From an uncultured Blautia sp. (lineage in GTDB: Bacteria; Bacillota; Clostridia; Lachnospirales; Lachnospiraceae): a stretch of 53,215 nt of DNA. This document shows, in pieces, positions 44,630 to 53,034 of the stretch (position 1 is its first letter; each line of letters begins with the position of its first letter). The notes beneath the pieces are model-generated. The model was given only the letters and a program-made list of their open reading frames with translations. It had not been told where the DNA came from and ran no database searches. The translations under genes and the position numbers were made by a program. The stretch is taken from contig CAKRVX010000004.1 in the NCBI GenBank assembly GCA_934409175.1, positions 1 through 53,215 on the forward strand. The letters are read 5' to 3'.

Positions 44630-44699
44630 GTATCGTAAATTGTTGCTGCTCAGGAGATGGCAGTAACTGTAAAATGCAACAGAGAGGAATAAAAGAAAT

Positions 44700-45902
44700 A
44701 TGGGTATGGCAGTAGTAACCCTGAAAAAGGGAGAAGGAAGACTTTTGAAATCCGGCGGAATGTGGATTTTTGATAATGAGATAGAAACAATCATGGGAAG
44801 CTTTACAAATGGAGATATTGTACTGGTGCATGATTTCGACGGCTATCCCCTTGGAAAGGGATTTATCAATACTCATTCCAAGATTACCGTACGTCTTCTG
44901 ACAAGAGATGAGCATGTGGAAATTGATGAAGACTTTCTGGAAAAGAGAGTACGGGATGCGTGGGAATATCGTAAAAAGGTAGTAGATACAGGAAGCTGCA
45001 GACTTATTTTTGCAGAGGCAGATTTTCTTCCGGGTATTGTAGTAGATAAATTCTCTGATGTGCTGGTAGTACAATCATTGGCGTTGGGAATCGATCAGTT
45101 TAAAGAAAAAATTGTAGAACTTTTAAAAAAGATTCTGGCCGAGGATGGCATCCAGATCCGTGGTGTTTATGAAAGAAGCGATGTGAAGGTCAGAAAACAG
45201 GAAGGAATGGAACTGGTAAAGGGGTTTATCGGTCCTGAATTTCCAACACTGGTGCAGATTGAAGAGAATGGTGTAAAATATGAAGTAGATGTAAAAGATG
45301 GACAGAAGACAGGATTTTTCCTTGATCAGAAATACAACAGACTGGCAATTCAGAAGTTGTGTAAAGGAGCCAGGGTTCTGGACTGCTTCACGCATACGGG
45401 ATCTTTTGCATTGAATGCAGGAATTGCAGGTGCTGCGAGTGTTACAGGGGTGGATGCTTCTGAACTTGCTGTCAATCAGGCTACAGCTAATGCAGCACTG
45501 AACGGATTATCTGACAGAGTGAAGTTTATCTGTGAGGATGTGTTTGAACTTCTTCCGGAACTGGAAGAAAAGGGTGAGAAATTTGATGTGGTTATCCTTG
45601 ATCCACCAGCATTTACCAAGTCCAGAAATTCCATTAAGAATGCAGTGAAAGGATACCGTGAGATTAATCTTCGCGCTATGAAACTTGTGAAGGATGGAGG
45701 ATATCTGGCAACTTGTTCCTGTTCACACTTCATGGATTATGAACTTTTTACCAGAACTATCGGACAGGCTGCGAAGAATGTACATAAGCGTCTTCGTCAG
45801 GTTGAGTACAGGACTCAGGCACCGGATCATCCGATTTTGTGGGCAGCAGATGAATCCTATTATCTGAAATTTTATATTTTCCAGGTGTGCAATGATAAAT
45901 AA
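44700..45902 (+). CDS. Class I SAM-dependent rRNA methyltransferase, RlmI-like
   Basis: This 400-residue protein has an N-terminal PUA domain (residues 1-75; KKGEGRLLKSGGMWIFDNEIE), a central domain (EADFLPGIVVDKFSDVLVVQ; GQKTGFFLDQKYNR) and a C-terminal Rossmann domain with LDCFTHTGSFALNAG, VDASELAVNQA, VVILDPPAF and ATCSCSHFM. This is the RlmI (YccW) type architecture, which makes 5-methylcytosine in 23S rRNA. Firmicute members have not all been tested, so the target base is inferred. GAGG precedes ATG 44700, and ATG 44706 is an alternative start. Confidence 0.88.
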   Translation: MGMAVVTLKKGEGRLLKSGGMWIFDNEIETIMGSFTNGDIVLVHDFDGYPLGKGFINTHSKITVRLLTRDEHVEIDEDFLEKRVRDAWEYRKKVVDTGSCRLIFAEADFLPGIVVDKFSDVLVVQSLALGIDQFKEKIVELLKKILAEDGIQIRGVYERSDVKVRKQEGMELVKGFIGPEFPTLVQIEENGVKYEVDVKDGQKTGFFLDQKYNRLAIQKLCKGARVLDCFTHTGSFALNAGIAGAASVTGVDASELAVNQATANAALNGLSDRVKFICEDVFELLPELEEKGEKFDVVILDPPAFTKSRNSIKNAVKGYREINLRAMKLVKDGGYLATCSCSHFMDYELFTRTIGQAAKNVHKRLRQVEYRTQAPDHPILWAADESYYLKFYIFQVCNDK

Positions 45903-45975
45903 GTTACGAACAGAATAAACGAACAGTGATACGAAATGACAGCAGTAATAAAATCAGAAAGAGAGGAATACTAGT

Positions 45976-46482
45976 ATGAGTTTTAGAGAAGTAAAACCGT
46001 CAGAGCTGGAGCTGAATCCATTTAATACTATTGGAAAGGACTGGCTGCTGATCACAGCAGGAAATGAAGAAAAATGTAATACTATGACAGCAAGCTGGGG
46101 CGCCATGGGTGTAATGTGGGGAAAAAATGCAGTAACTGTATATATCCGTCCACAGAGATATACAAAGGAGTTTGTAGACAGAGAAGATACTTTTACAATT
46201 TCTGTGCTTGGAAATGATCACAGAAAGGCTTTAAATTACTGTGGAACTGTATCAGGAAAAGGTATTGACAAGATTAAAGATGCAGGACTGACACCGTATT
46301 TTACAGATGGAACAGCAGGAATCAAGGAAGCGAAGATGATTATGGTATGTAAAAAAATGTATCATGATACAATTAAACCGGAGTGCTTTGATGCACCGGA
46401 AAATGATGGGAAATGGTATCCGGAGAAGGATTATCATACTATGTATATTGCAGAGGTTCTGAAAGTTCTTGTGAGAGAGTAA
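45976..46482 (+). CDS. Flavin reductase-like FMN-binding protein
   Basis: This 168-residue protein has a flavin reductase-like split-barrel fold. LLITAGNEEKCNTMTASWGAMGVMWGKNAVTVYIRPQRYTKEFV is the FMN-binding core, followed by FTISVLGNDHRKALNYCGTVSGKGIDKI. Relatives reduce flavins or bind FMN as small redox proteins in anaerobes. AGAGAGGAA precedes ATG 45976. It may share a transcript with the zinc-ribbon, DUF5685 and J-domain genes, which begin 29 nt later. Confidence 0.88.
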   Translation: MSFREVKPSELELNPFNTIGKDWLLITAGNEEKCNTMTASWGAMGVMWGKNAVTVYIRPQRYTKEFVDREDTFTISVLGNDHRKALNYCGTVSGKGIDKIKDAGLTPYFTDGTAGIKEAKMIMVCKKMYHDTIKPECFDAPENDGKWYPEKDYHTMYIAEVLKVLVRE

Positions 46483-46511
46483 GACGGGACGGATCAGAAA
46501 AGAGGAAATTT

Positions 46512-46922
46512 ATGAAAGATAAAATAAATAAATTTATGCAGGGACGTTATGGCGTAGATCAGCTTGGAAGATTTACATTGGGAGTGGCACTTTTTCTGGT
46601 GGTAATAGGATCCTTTATGCGAAGAAGTGCTGCTGGTGGAATACTGGATATGCTGGGTTTTGTTTTAATTATTTACACATATTACAGAATTCTTTCCAGA
46701 AACATTTACGCTCGTTCCAGTGAGAATCAGAAATATCTGGCACAGACACAGAAAATTCGTAACGGGTTTAGCAGAGAAAAGAGTATGATGGAACAGAGAA
46801 AGACACATCATATTTATACCTGCCCGGGATGTGGACAAAAGATCCGTATTCCCAGAGGAAAGGGACAGAAGATAGAGATTGAATGTCCGAAATGCCATGT
46901 GAAATTCATAAAGAGGAGATAA
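46512..46922 (+). CDS. Membrane protein with C-terminal zinc ribbon
   Basis: This 136-residue protein has two hydrophobic segments (about residues 20-38 and 43-62), a basic linker, and a C-terminal zinc ribbon CPGCGQKIRIPRGKGQKIEI then CPKC (two CxxC pairs, about residues 107-131). The ribbon resembles the rubredoxin-like knuckles found in nucleic-acid-binding or assembly proteins. I do not recognise a named family. ATG 46512 follows AGAGGAA. One base separates its stop from the DUF5685 start, and the J-domain gene follows, which ties the three together. Confidence 0.78.
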   Translation: MKDKINKFMQGRYGVDQLGRFTLGVALFLVVIGSFMRRSAAGGILDMLGFVLIIYTYYRILSRNIYARSSENQKYLAQTQKIRNGFSREKSMMEQRKTHHIYTCPGCGQKIRIPRGKGQKIEIECPKCHVKFIKRR

Positions 46923-46923
46923 A

Positions 46924-47769
46924 ATGTTTGGTTATGTGGTAATGAACAAACCTGAGATCCGTTTTAAGGATTTTGACCTGTATAGATCTTTTTATTGTGG
47001 TCTGTGCAGAGAACTGAGAGAAAAATACGGAATATCCGGACAGATTTCGCTGACTTATGATATGACATTTGTGGTAATGCTACTCAGTGCGCTTTATGAA
47101 CTGCCCACACAGAAAGGCACTACGCGCTGTATTGTTCATCCGGTACAGAAACAGCAGGTAAGAAGGAATGCAGCAACAGAGTACGGTGCTGATATGAATG
47201 TGCTGCTTACCTATTATAAATGCAGAGATGACTGGGAAGACGAAAAAAAACTCACGGCACTGGGATATTCCAGAGTTCTTGAGAGTAAAAATAAAAGGCT
47301 GAGTTATCGTTATCCAAAAAAATCAGCGAAGATTCGAAGCCTGCTCCATGAACTGTCTGTTATGGAGAAAGCTGGGGAAATGGACATTGATAAAATGTCA
47401 GGCTGCTTTGGCAGAATCATGGAAGAAATTTTTGCATGGAAGTCCGATATCTGGGAAAGTACACTCCGACGTATGGGATTTTATCTGGGTAAGTTTATTT
47501 ATCTTCTGGATGCTTATGATGATGTGGAAAAAGATGTAAAAAACGGAAATTATAATCCTTTTTCAGAAAAATATAAAATAAAAGAGTTTGACGAGCAGGT
47601 GCAGCAGCTGCTGATTATGATGATGGCACAGACTTGCAGAGAATTTGAGAAGCTTCCTATTGTACAATATACGGATATTCTGAGAAATATTCTTTATTCC
47701 GGTGTGTGGTGCCGATTTGAGGCAATCCGGAAACAGCGGAAGGAAGCAGGGGAGAGAGAAAATGATTGA
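46924..47769 (+). CDS. DUF5685 family protein, possible isoprenoid-synthase-like fold
   Basis: This 281-residue, apparently all-helical cytoplasmic protein belongs to the Clostridia family DUF5685, with no assigned function. The N-terminus carries [17 protein letters not shown] with a CxxC pair. Two aspartate-rich clusters stand out: D102-D103-W-E-D106 and D196-A-Y-D199-D200-V-E-K-D204 followed by KNGNYNPF. Paired DDxxD-type motifs about 95 residues apart in a helical protein recall class I isoprenoid synthases such as phytoene or squalene synthases, which bind diphosphate through Mg2+. This is an inference from motif spacing, not a family match. The gene overlaps the J-domain gene by 8 nt. 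Confidence 0.72.
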   Translation: MFGYVVMNKPEIRFKDFDLYRSFYCGLCRELREKYGISGQISLTYDMTFVVMLLSALYELPTQKGTTRCIVHPVQKQQVRRNAATEYGADMNVLLTYYKCRDDWEDEKKLTALGYSRVLESKNKRLSYRYPKKSAKIRSLLHELSVMEKAGEMDIDKMSGCFGRIMEEIFAWKSDIWESTLRRMGFYLGKFIYLLDAYDDVEKDVKNGNYNPFSEKYKIKEFDEQVQQLLIMMMAQTCREFEKLPIVQYTDILRNILYSGVWCRFEAIRKQRKEAGEREND

Positions 47770-48406
47770 TCCATACAGTATTCTGGGAGTGGACAGAAAT
47801 GCATCGGATGAGGATGTAAAAAAAGCTTATCGTAAGTTGAGCCGTAAATATCATCCGGATGCAAATATTAACAATCCGAATAAGGAACAGGCAGAAGAAA
47901 AATTCAAACAGGTACAGCAGGCATATGAGCAGATTATGCGGGAAAGAGAGCAGGGCAGCGGATATGACAGCTATAATGGTGGATTTAGCGGATTCGGCGG
48001 TTTTTCCGGACAGGCTGAGAACAGTTATCAGGATGAGGAAAGTATTCGCAGACAGGCTGCGGCAAATTATATTCAGAGTGGTCATTACAGAGAAGCCATG
48101 AATGTACTGCAGTCTCTGGCACAGCATAATGGTCAGTGGTATTATCTGTCTTCTATGGCAAATATGGGATTAGGAAACAATGTGAATGCATTAAATGATA
48201 TCCGGGAGGCTGTACGACTGGAACCAGATAATGCACAGTACCGTATGCTGCTTCAGCAGATGGAGGGCGGAGGAACCTGGTATCAGGAAATGCAGAATCC
48301 TTTTGGCGGTATGCCATCAGGAGGAGATGACTATTGTATGAAACTTTGTCTGGCAAATCTGGCCTGTAGCCTGTGCTGTCCGGGCGGAGGCGTATTATGC
48401 TGCTGA
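47762..48406 (+). CDS. J-domain protein with TPR-like middle and cysteine-rich tail
   Basis: This 214-residue protein has an N-terminal J domain (residues 1-65; [32 protein letters not shown]) with the HPD motif needed to stimulate DnaK. A Gly/Phe-rich linker follows (about 70-90), then a TPR-like helical part (about 100-165; [40 protein letters not shown]). The last 23 residues hold seven cysteines, some in CC pairs. It lacks the DnaJ zinc centre and substrate domain, so it is a specialised J protein. It overlaps the DUF5685 gene and likely serves it. The cysteine-rich tail could bind metal or lie at a membrane. Confidence 0.85.
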   Translation: MIDPYSILGVDRNASDEDVKKAYRKLSRKYHPDANINNPNKEQAEEKFKQVQQAYEQIMREREQGSGYDSYNGGFSGFGGFSGQAENSYQDEESIRRQAAANYIQSGHYREAMNVLQSLAQHNGQWYYLSSMANMGLGNNVNALNDIREAVRLEPDNAQYRMLLQQMEGGGTWYQEMQNPFGGMPSGGDDYCMKLCLANLACSLCCPGGGVLCC

Positions 48407-48448
48407 TACTGAGGGAAGTTTTTCGTACTTAAAAATATAAGTTTATAA

Positions 48449-48477
48449 TTGACAACGTACTTTTGAAAGATTACTAT
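48449..48477 (+). promoter_or_regulatory. Promoter for ddh
   Basis: Consensus TTGACA (48449-48454), a 17-nt spacer and TACTAT (48472-48477), about 40 nt before the gene. Confidence 0.65.
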
Positions 48478-48519
48478 ATTAAAGTGGTGATTGAATAAAG
48501 GAAATAGGAGGAAAATATA

Positions 48520-49506
48520 ATGAGTATTCGTATTGGTATTTTGGGCTATGGCAATCTTGGCCGTGGCGTAGAGTGTGCCATCAAACATAATCCGGACCTG
48601 GAGCTTGTGGCTGTGTTTACACGCCGTGATCCACAGACTGTGAAGATTCTTACAGAAACAGCTTCTGTATATTCTGTAAATGATGCAGAGAAAATGAAAG
48701 ATAAGATCGATGTTTTGATTATTTGCGGAGGAAGTGCCACAGACCTTCCGAAACAGACTCCGGAATATGCAAAATACTTTAATGTAATTGACAGCTTTGA
48801 TACCCATGCAAAGATTCCGCAGCATTTCGAGGCAGTTGATAAAGCTGCTAAAGAGAACGGACATGTGGGCATTATTTCTGTTGGCTGGGATCCGGGAATG
48901 TTTTCCCTGAACCGTCTTTACGCAAACGCAATCCTCACAAACGGAAAGGATTATACATTCTGGGGTAAAGGTGTCAGCCAGGGACATTCTGATGCAGTTC
49001 GCCGTATCAAAGGTGTAAAAGATGCAAAACAGTATACAATTCCTGTAGAAGCTGCACTGGAGGCTGTACGTAATGGAGAGAATCCGGATCTGACAACCCG
49101 ACAGAAACATACCAGAGAATGCTTTGTAGTAGCAGAAGAAGGTGCTGATCTTGCACAGATAGAGAATGATATCAAGACTATGCCGAACTATTTTGATGAA
49201 TATGATACGACTGTACATTTCATTACAGAAGAAGAGATGAAACGTGATCACAGCGGAATTCCTCATGGTGGTTTCGTGATCAGAACCGGAAAAACAGGCT
49301 GGGATAATGAAAACAGTCATGTGATCGAGTACAGCTTAAAGCTTGACTCCAATCCGGAATTCACATCTTCTGTACTGGTTGCTTACGCAAGAGCGGCATA
49401 TCGTATGAACAAGGAAGGACAGACTGGTGCAAAGACAGTATTTGATGTTGCTCCGGCATATTTAAGTGCTGCAGATGGTGCAGAACTTAGGAAGCATCTT
49501 CTCTAA
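48520..49506 (+). CDS. ddh: meso-diaminopimelate D-dehydrogenase
   Basis: This 328-residue NADPH-dependent enzyme makes meso-diaminopimelate from tetrahydrodipicolinate in one step, for lysine and peptidoglycan. The N-terminal Rossmann motif is IGILGYGNLGRGVECAI. DSFDTHAKIPQHF, GWDPGMFSLNRL, WGKGVSQGHSDAVRRI and the dimer part ending TVFDVAPAYLS are characteristic of Ddh. GGAGGAAAA precedes ATG 48520. It has its own promoter and terminator. Its presence indicates the dehydrogenase branch of the lysine pathway, next to wall hydrolase genes. Confidence 0.95.
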   Translation: MSIRIGILGYGNLGRGVECAIKHNPDLELVAVFTRRDPQTVKILTETASVYSVNDAEKMKDKIDVLIICGGSATDLPKQTPEYAKYFNVIDSFDTHAKIPQHFEAVDKAAKENGHVGIISVGWDPGMFSLNRLYANAILTNGKDYTFWGKGVSQGHSDAVRRIKGVKDAKQYTIPVEAALEAVRNGENPDLTTRQKHTRECFVVAEEGADLAQIENDIKTMPNYFDEYDTTVHFITEEEMKRDHSGIPHGGFVIRTGKTGWDNENSHVIEYSLKLDSNPEFTSSVLVAYARAAYRMNKEGQTGAKTVFDVAPAYLSAADGAELRKHLL

Positions 49507-49536
49507 AGAGTATTAAATGTGTTAAAAGTATTAAAG

Positions 49537-49571
49537 GAGACAAAGCTTTTTGTGAGCTTTGTCTCTTTTTT
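49537..49571 (+). terminator. Intrinsic terminator after ddh
   Basis: GAGACAAAGCT and AGCTTTGTCTC pair perfectly around a T-rich loop, with a T run after. Confidence 0.92.
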
Positions 49572-49625
49572 ATAGAAAGAACCCCGGATAATCTAGTGAA
49601 TATTTAACATAATTTGACTTATATG

Positions 49626-49654
49626 TTGACGGATTATTGAAGGTGTAATATAAT
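49626..49654 (+). promoter_or_regulatory. Promoter for the choline-binding-repeat hydrolase
   Basis: TTGACG (49626-49631), a 17-nt spacer and consensus TATAAT (49649-49654), about 80 nt before the gene. Confidence 0.75.
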
Positions 49655-49733
49655 AGGGTCATAGAAACGTAACAACATTGTAAAAAAATATTATCTTATC
49701 CGATAATAAAAATGAAAGAAAAGGAAGGTATAT

Positions 49734-51206
49734 ATGCAAAACGTTAACAAGAAGTTAAGAAGCTGGGGGATACTTCTGCTCCTGTTGTTTTTTGCTGTAG
49801 GAGTATCTGTACTTTTTCATGCCTCAGATGTGCAGGCGAAAACAAAGACCGGTTTTGTTACTATTAATGGCAAGTCATATTACATAAAAAATGATGGTTC
49901 CAAGCAGAAGGGATGGCTGGAACTGGACGGAAAAAAATATTACTTTAATAAAAACACAGGTGTCCAGTACAAGGGCTGGGTAAAGAACTCCAAAGGCCAG
50001 AAACGTTATTTCAGTAAAGGAACAGGAGTGATGCTCACAGGCTGGGTAACAGATTCCAAGAATCAGAAAAGATATTTTAATAGAAAGACCGGTTATATGC
50101 AGACAAGATGGCTCACACTGAAGGGAAAGAAATATTATTTCTACAGTCAGAGCGGTGTGGCTGCATGTAAGACATTTCTTACGGACAGTAAGAAAAATAC
50201 CAGATATTTTACAAGCGCCTGCTATATGCTCACCGGATGGGCGAAAAATTCCAAAAATGAGTCCAGATACTTTAAGACATCAGATGGTATCATGGCAAAG
50301 GGATTTACGACTCTTGATGGGAAGACTTATTATTTCAGCACCAGTAATGGAAAGATGGCGACTGGATGGAAGACGATTGATTATAACAAATACTATTTTG
50401 ATAAATCCACTGGTGTGATGGCAACTGGTGAAGTAACCATTGACGGAAAGCAATACAAATTCAGTTCCAATGGTGTGATGATCGATACCACAAACCCGAC
50501 AGGTACAAAGACAATCAAAAATTATCTGGCAGGTGCACTGCAGCCGGTAGGAAAAGCTCTGTATGTATGGGGTGGAGGATGGAATGATTCCACAAGAAAA
50601 GGCATCAGCCCTACCATGACGGCTTTCTATAACAGTCAGAGCAGCAGTTATGATTATAATAATTACAGAGATTTAAGTACTGCAAACAGAGCAAAAGGAT
50701 TTGACTGTTCCGGTTTCGTAGGCTGGGCAGCATATCAGGTCATGCAGTCCAAGTCCGGTATCGGAAGCGGTTATACAGTTGTATCCGGTGAAATCGGAAG
50801 TCTGTATAGATCCAATGGCTGGGGAAGCGTCCTCACACAGGCTAATCTGGCAAGTAACGCCTGGAAAGTTTGCCCTGGTGATGTAGGATATGACAGTGGT
50901 CATACATGGATTATTCTTGGACAGTGTAAAGATAAGAGTGCGGTGATCGTACATTCAACACCGAATGCGGGGGTTCAGATTTCCGGTACTCCGACACCGA
51001 GCGGCGAATATTCAAGTCAGGCTATTGCGCTGGCACAGAAATATATGTCCAGATATGCCGGATATACGAAATATAATTATCATACTTCCAGTGGTAATTA
51101 CATTCGAAGAGGTAATTATTTCAGATGGAACAGAAGTACACTTTCTGATCCGGATGGTTATCTGAATATGACAGCTGATGAGATTCTTGCAGATCTGTTC
51201 AGTTAA
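49734..51206 (+). CDS. Secreted wall hydrolase: choline/glucan-binding-type repeats plus NlpC/P60-like domain
   Basis: This 490-residue exported protein has a signal peptide (residues 1-35, cut near VQA). It carries about ten cell-wall-binding repeats (residues 40-255) of the CW_binding_1 type, each with GW and a YYF or RYF core (KGWLELDGKKYYFNKNTGV and relatives). The C-terminal catalytic domain (about 265-490) is NlpC/P60-like, with C325 in FDCSGFVGW and H390 in SGHTWIILG. The domain is longer than the usual NlpC/P60, with an insertion between the two residues. It likely cleaves peptidoglycan peptides while bound to wall polymer. GAAAAGGAAGG lies before ATG 49734. Confidence 0.87.
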   Translation: MQNVNKKLRSWGILLLLLFFAVGVSVLFHASDVQAKTKTGFVTINGKSYYIKNDGSKQKGWLELDGKKYYFNKNTGVQYKGWVKNSKGQKRYFSKGTGVMLTGWVTDSKNQKRYFNRKTGYMQTRWLTLKGKKYYFYSQSGVAACKTFLTDSKKNTRYFTSACYMLTGWAKNSKNESRYFKTSDGIMAKGFTTLDGKTYYFSTSNGKMATGWKTIDYNKYYFDKSTGVMATGEVTIDGKQYKFSSNGVMIDTTNPTGTKTIKNYLAGALQPVGKALYVWGGGWNDSTRKGISPTMTAFYNSQSSSYDYNNYRDLSTANRAKGFDCSGFVGWAAYQVMQSKSGIGSGYTVVSGEIGSLYRSNGWGSVLTQANLASNAWKVCPGDVGYDSGHTWIILGQCKDKSAVIVHSTPNAGVQISGTPTPSGEYSSQAIALAQKYMSRYAGYTKYNYHTSSGNYIRRGNYFRWNRSTLSDPDGYLNMTADEILADLFS

Positions 51207-51244
51207 AGAAATATAACAGAAAATGTAATCAAAATAAGAAAAAT

Positions 51245-51281
51245 CAGAAAACGGTTTCCTTTGGGAGACCGTTTTCTTTTA
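51245..51281 (+). terminator. Intrinsic terminator after the 49734 gene
   Basis: AGAAAACGGT-TTCC and GGGAG-ACCGTTTTCT form a long stem with a small internal loop, followed by TTTT. Confidence 0.85.
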
Positions 51282-51351
51282 TGAATTATAATATTGATTG
51301 CAAAAAGGTTACTAAATGTTACAAAAATTTAAACTTTATTGCAGATATACC

Positions 51352-51380
51352 TTGCAATCCATGTAATCATATGTTAATAT
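51352..51380 (+). promoter_or_regulatory. Promoter for the second NlpC/P60 gene
   Basis: TTGCAA (51352-51357), a 17-nt spacer and TAATAT (51375-51380). A direct repeat of TTAC-nAAA (about 51309-51326) lies just upstream. Confidence 0.5.
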
Positions 51381-51448
51381 ATATAAGAATTAAATTAGAT
51401 GTTGCGAAAATATTACATGATTCAAAATAAATATGAAGGTGAGAGGTC

Positions 51449-52888
51449 ATGAAGAAAAGAATTGTATGTCTGACATTGGCGTTGGCAATGAGTACCATGC
51501 AGGTTGTCAGTGTAAGTGCATCCAGAGAAGATGATTTAAGAGAAGAGCAGGCAATCACAAGCCAGCAGCTTGATGCTACATATTCCCGTATGGATGAACT
51601 GGCAAATGCGAAGGCACAGCTTGAGAGTGAAATTTCAGAACTGGATTCCAATCTTGTAAGCGTAATGGTTTCCATTGACACTCTTAAGAACGATATTGAT
51701 AATAAAGAAGTAGATATTATTAAAACGAAACAGGATCTGTCGAAGGCACAGAAAGCCAGAGATAAGCAGTATGAGAACATGAAGAAACGTATTCAGTGTC
51801 TGTATGAACAGGGTGGAGACACTGCATGGTTTCAGATGATGCTTAATTCAGATGATCTCAGTGATCTTTTGACAAGAGCTGAGAATACACAGCAGATGTA
51901 TGAGCAGGACAGAAAGAATCTTGACAAATATGTAAATACCATTGAAGAAGTTAAGAATCTGAAAGCTCAGTATGAATCTGACAAAGCTGAGTTAGAAGAG
52001 ATGAAATCTTCTTATGAAGAACAGTCCTATGTACTTCAGGGACAGATTGATGAGAAGAAAGCAGCTTCTGCAGATTATGAAAATGAAATTGCATATGCGC
52101 AGCAGCAGGCTACGGAATATGCAAATCTTCTGGCAGAACAGACAGCTGAGATTGAGAGACTGGAAGCTGAAAGAATTGCAGCTGAGGAAGAAGCAAGACG
52201 TCAGGCTGAAGAAGAAGCTGCCAGACAGGCGGCCGAGCAGGCAGCAGCTGAGGAAGCGGCAGCTAAAGAAGCTGATGAATCTTCCGATGACGCAGAATAT
52301 GATGAAGATGGAAATGTAATTGAGAATACAGACGAATCTTCCGATGATGTACAGTATGACGAAGATGGAAATGTAATTGAAGATACAGATGACGCAGAAG
52401 ATTCTGCAGAAGATTCAGCAGATGAGTCTTCCGATGATGTACAGTATGATGAGTATGGAAATGTAATTGATTCTGATAATACGGTATCTCAGGATGAGTA
52501 TGAAAGTCAGCAGTCATCCAGTAGTTCAGAAAGTTCTTCTTCAGGATCAGGATCGTCTGTAGTAGATTATGCTACACAGTTCGTTGGAAATCCTTATGTA
52601 TGGGGTGGAACAAGTCTTACAAATGGTGCTGACTGCTCGGGATTTGTACAGAGTGTATATGCAAATTTCGGAGTGAGTCTTCCAAGAACATCTTATGAAC
52701 AGCAGAATGCAGGTACAGAGGTATCATATGCAGATGCACAGCCAGGAGATTTGATCTGTTATGGCGGTCATGTAGCTATCTATATGGGAAATGGGCAGAT
52801 TGTTCATGCATCTAACTCAGTAGATGGCATCAAAATCAGTGATAATGCAGCATACAGAACAATTTTATCAGTAAGAAGACTGGTATAA
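51449..52888 (+). CDS. Secreted NlpC/P60 endopeptidase with coiled coil (CwlO/PcsB-like)
   Basis: This 479-residue exported peptidoglycan hydrolase has a signal peptide (1-24, cut near VSA), a long coiled coil (about 28-280) of the CwlO/PcsB type and a low-complexity acidic hinge (280-380). A C-terminal NlpC/P60 domain (about 370-479) carries the triad C396 (GADCSGFV), H441 (GGHVAIYMG) and H453 (IVHAS). The hinge contains three copies of DESSDDVQYDEDGNVIE or close variants. In CwlO relatives the coiled coil is the autoinhibitory part controlled by FtsEX. That partner is not in this window. GGTGAGAGG precedes ATG 51449. Confidence 0.92.
   Translation: MKKRIVCLTLALAMSTMQVVSVSASREDDLREEQAITSQQLDATYSRMDELANAKAQLESEISELDSNLVSVMVSIDTLKNDIDNKEVDIIKTKQDLSKAQKARDKQYENMKKRIQCLYEQGGDTAWFQMMLNSDDLSDLLTRAENTQQMYEQDRKNLDKYVNTIEEVKNLKAQYESDKAELEEMKSSYEEQSYVLQGQIDEKKAASADYENEIAYAQQQATEYANLLAEQTAEIERLEAERIAAEEEARRQAEEEAARQAAEQAAAEEAAAKEADESSDDAEYDEDGNVIENTDESSDDVQYDEDGNVIEDTDDAEDSAEDSADESSDDVQYDEYGNVIDSDNTVSQDEYESQQSSSSSESSSSGSGSSVVDYATQFVGNPYVWGGTSLTNGADCSGFVQSVYANFGVSLPRTSYEQQNAGTEVSYADAQPGDLICYGGHVAIYMGNGQIVHASNSVDGIKISDNAAYRTILSVRRLV
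52276..52468 (+). repeat. Three in-frame copies of a 17-residue acidic repeat
   Basis: Within the hydrolase hinge, the units begin with DESSDD at about 52276, 52333 and 52420, and each ends GNVI. Units 1 and 2 are 57 bp apart. Unit 3 follows after an extra DSAED segment. Such in-frame DNA repeats can change copy number by slippage or recombination. Confidence 0.75.
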
Positions 52889-52901
52889 TAAAGTTTTATA
52901 G

Positions 52902-52943
52902 AAAGATCATGGAACGATTTATGTTAGCTTCCATGGTCTTTTT
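52902..52943 (+). terminator. Intrinsic terminator after the NlpC/P60 gene
   Basis: AAGATCATGGAA and TTCCATGGTCTT pair (one G-U) around a 14-nt loop, followed by TTT. Confidence 0.85.
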
Positions 52944-52981
52944 ATGTATTACAGAACATTACAAAAAACATTGATAAATAG

Positions 52982-53010
52982 TTGACATTGTATAAAGAAG
53001 GTGTTACTAT
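52982..53010 (+). promoter_or_regulatory. Promoter upstream of the cobalamin riboswitch
   Basis: Consensus TTGACA (52982-52987), a 17-nt spacer and TACTAT (53005-53010). It has the same boxes and spacing as the ddh promoter. It would drive the riboswitch leader. Confidence 0.65.
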
Positions 53011-53034
53011 AATGTCAGTATAATTCCATACAGA

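Noticed and set aside
48331..49320. Minus-strand ORF of 329 codons over ddh
   Set aside because: Antisense shadow. ddh on the plus strand has full-length family motifs, promoter and ribosome binding site.
52196..52275. Simple-sequence repeat or array in the hydrolase gene as a mobile or CRISPR element
   Set aside because: The Ala/Glu-rich codon runs are the end of a coiled coil, not spacer-repeat structure.
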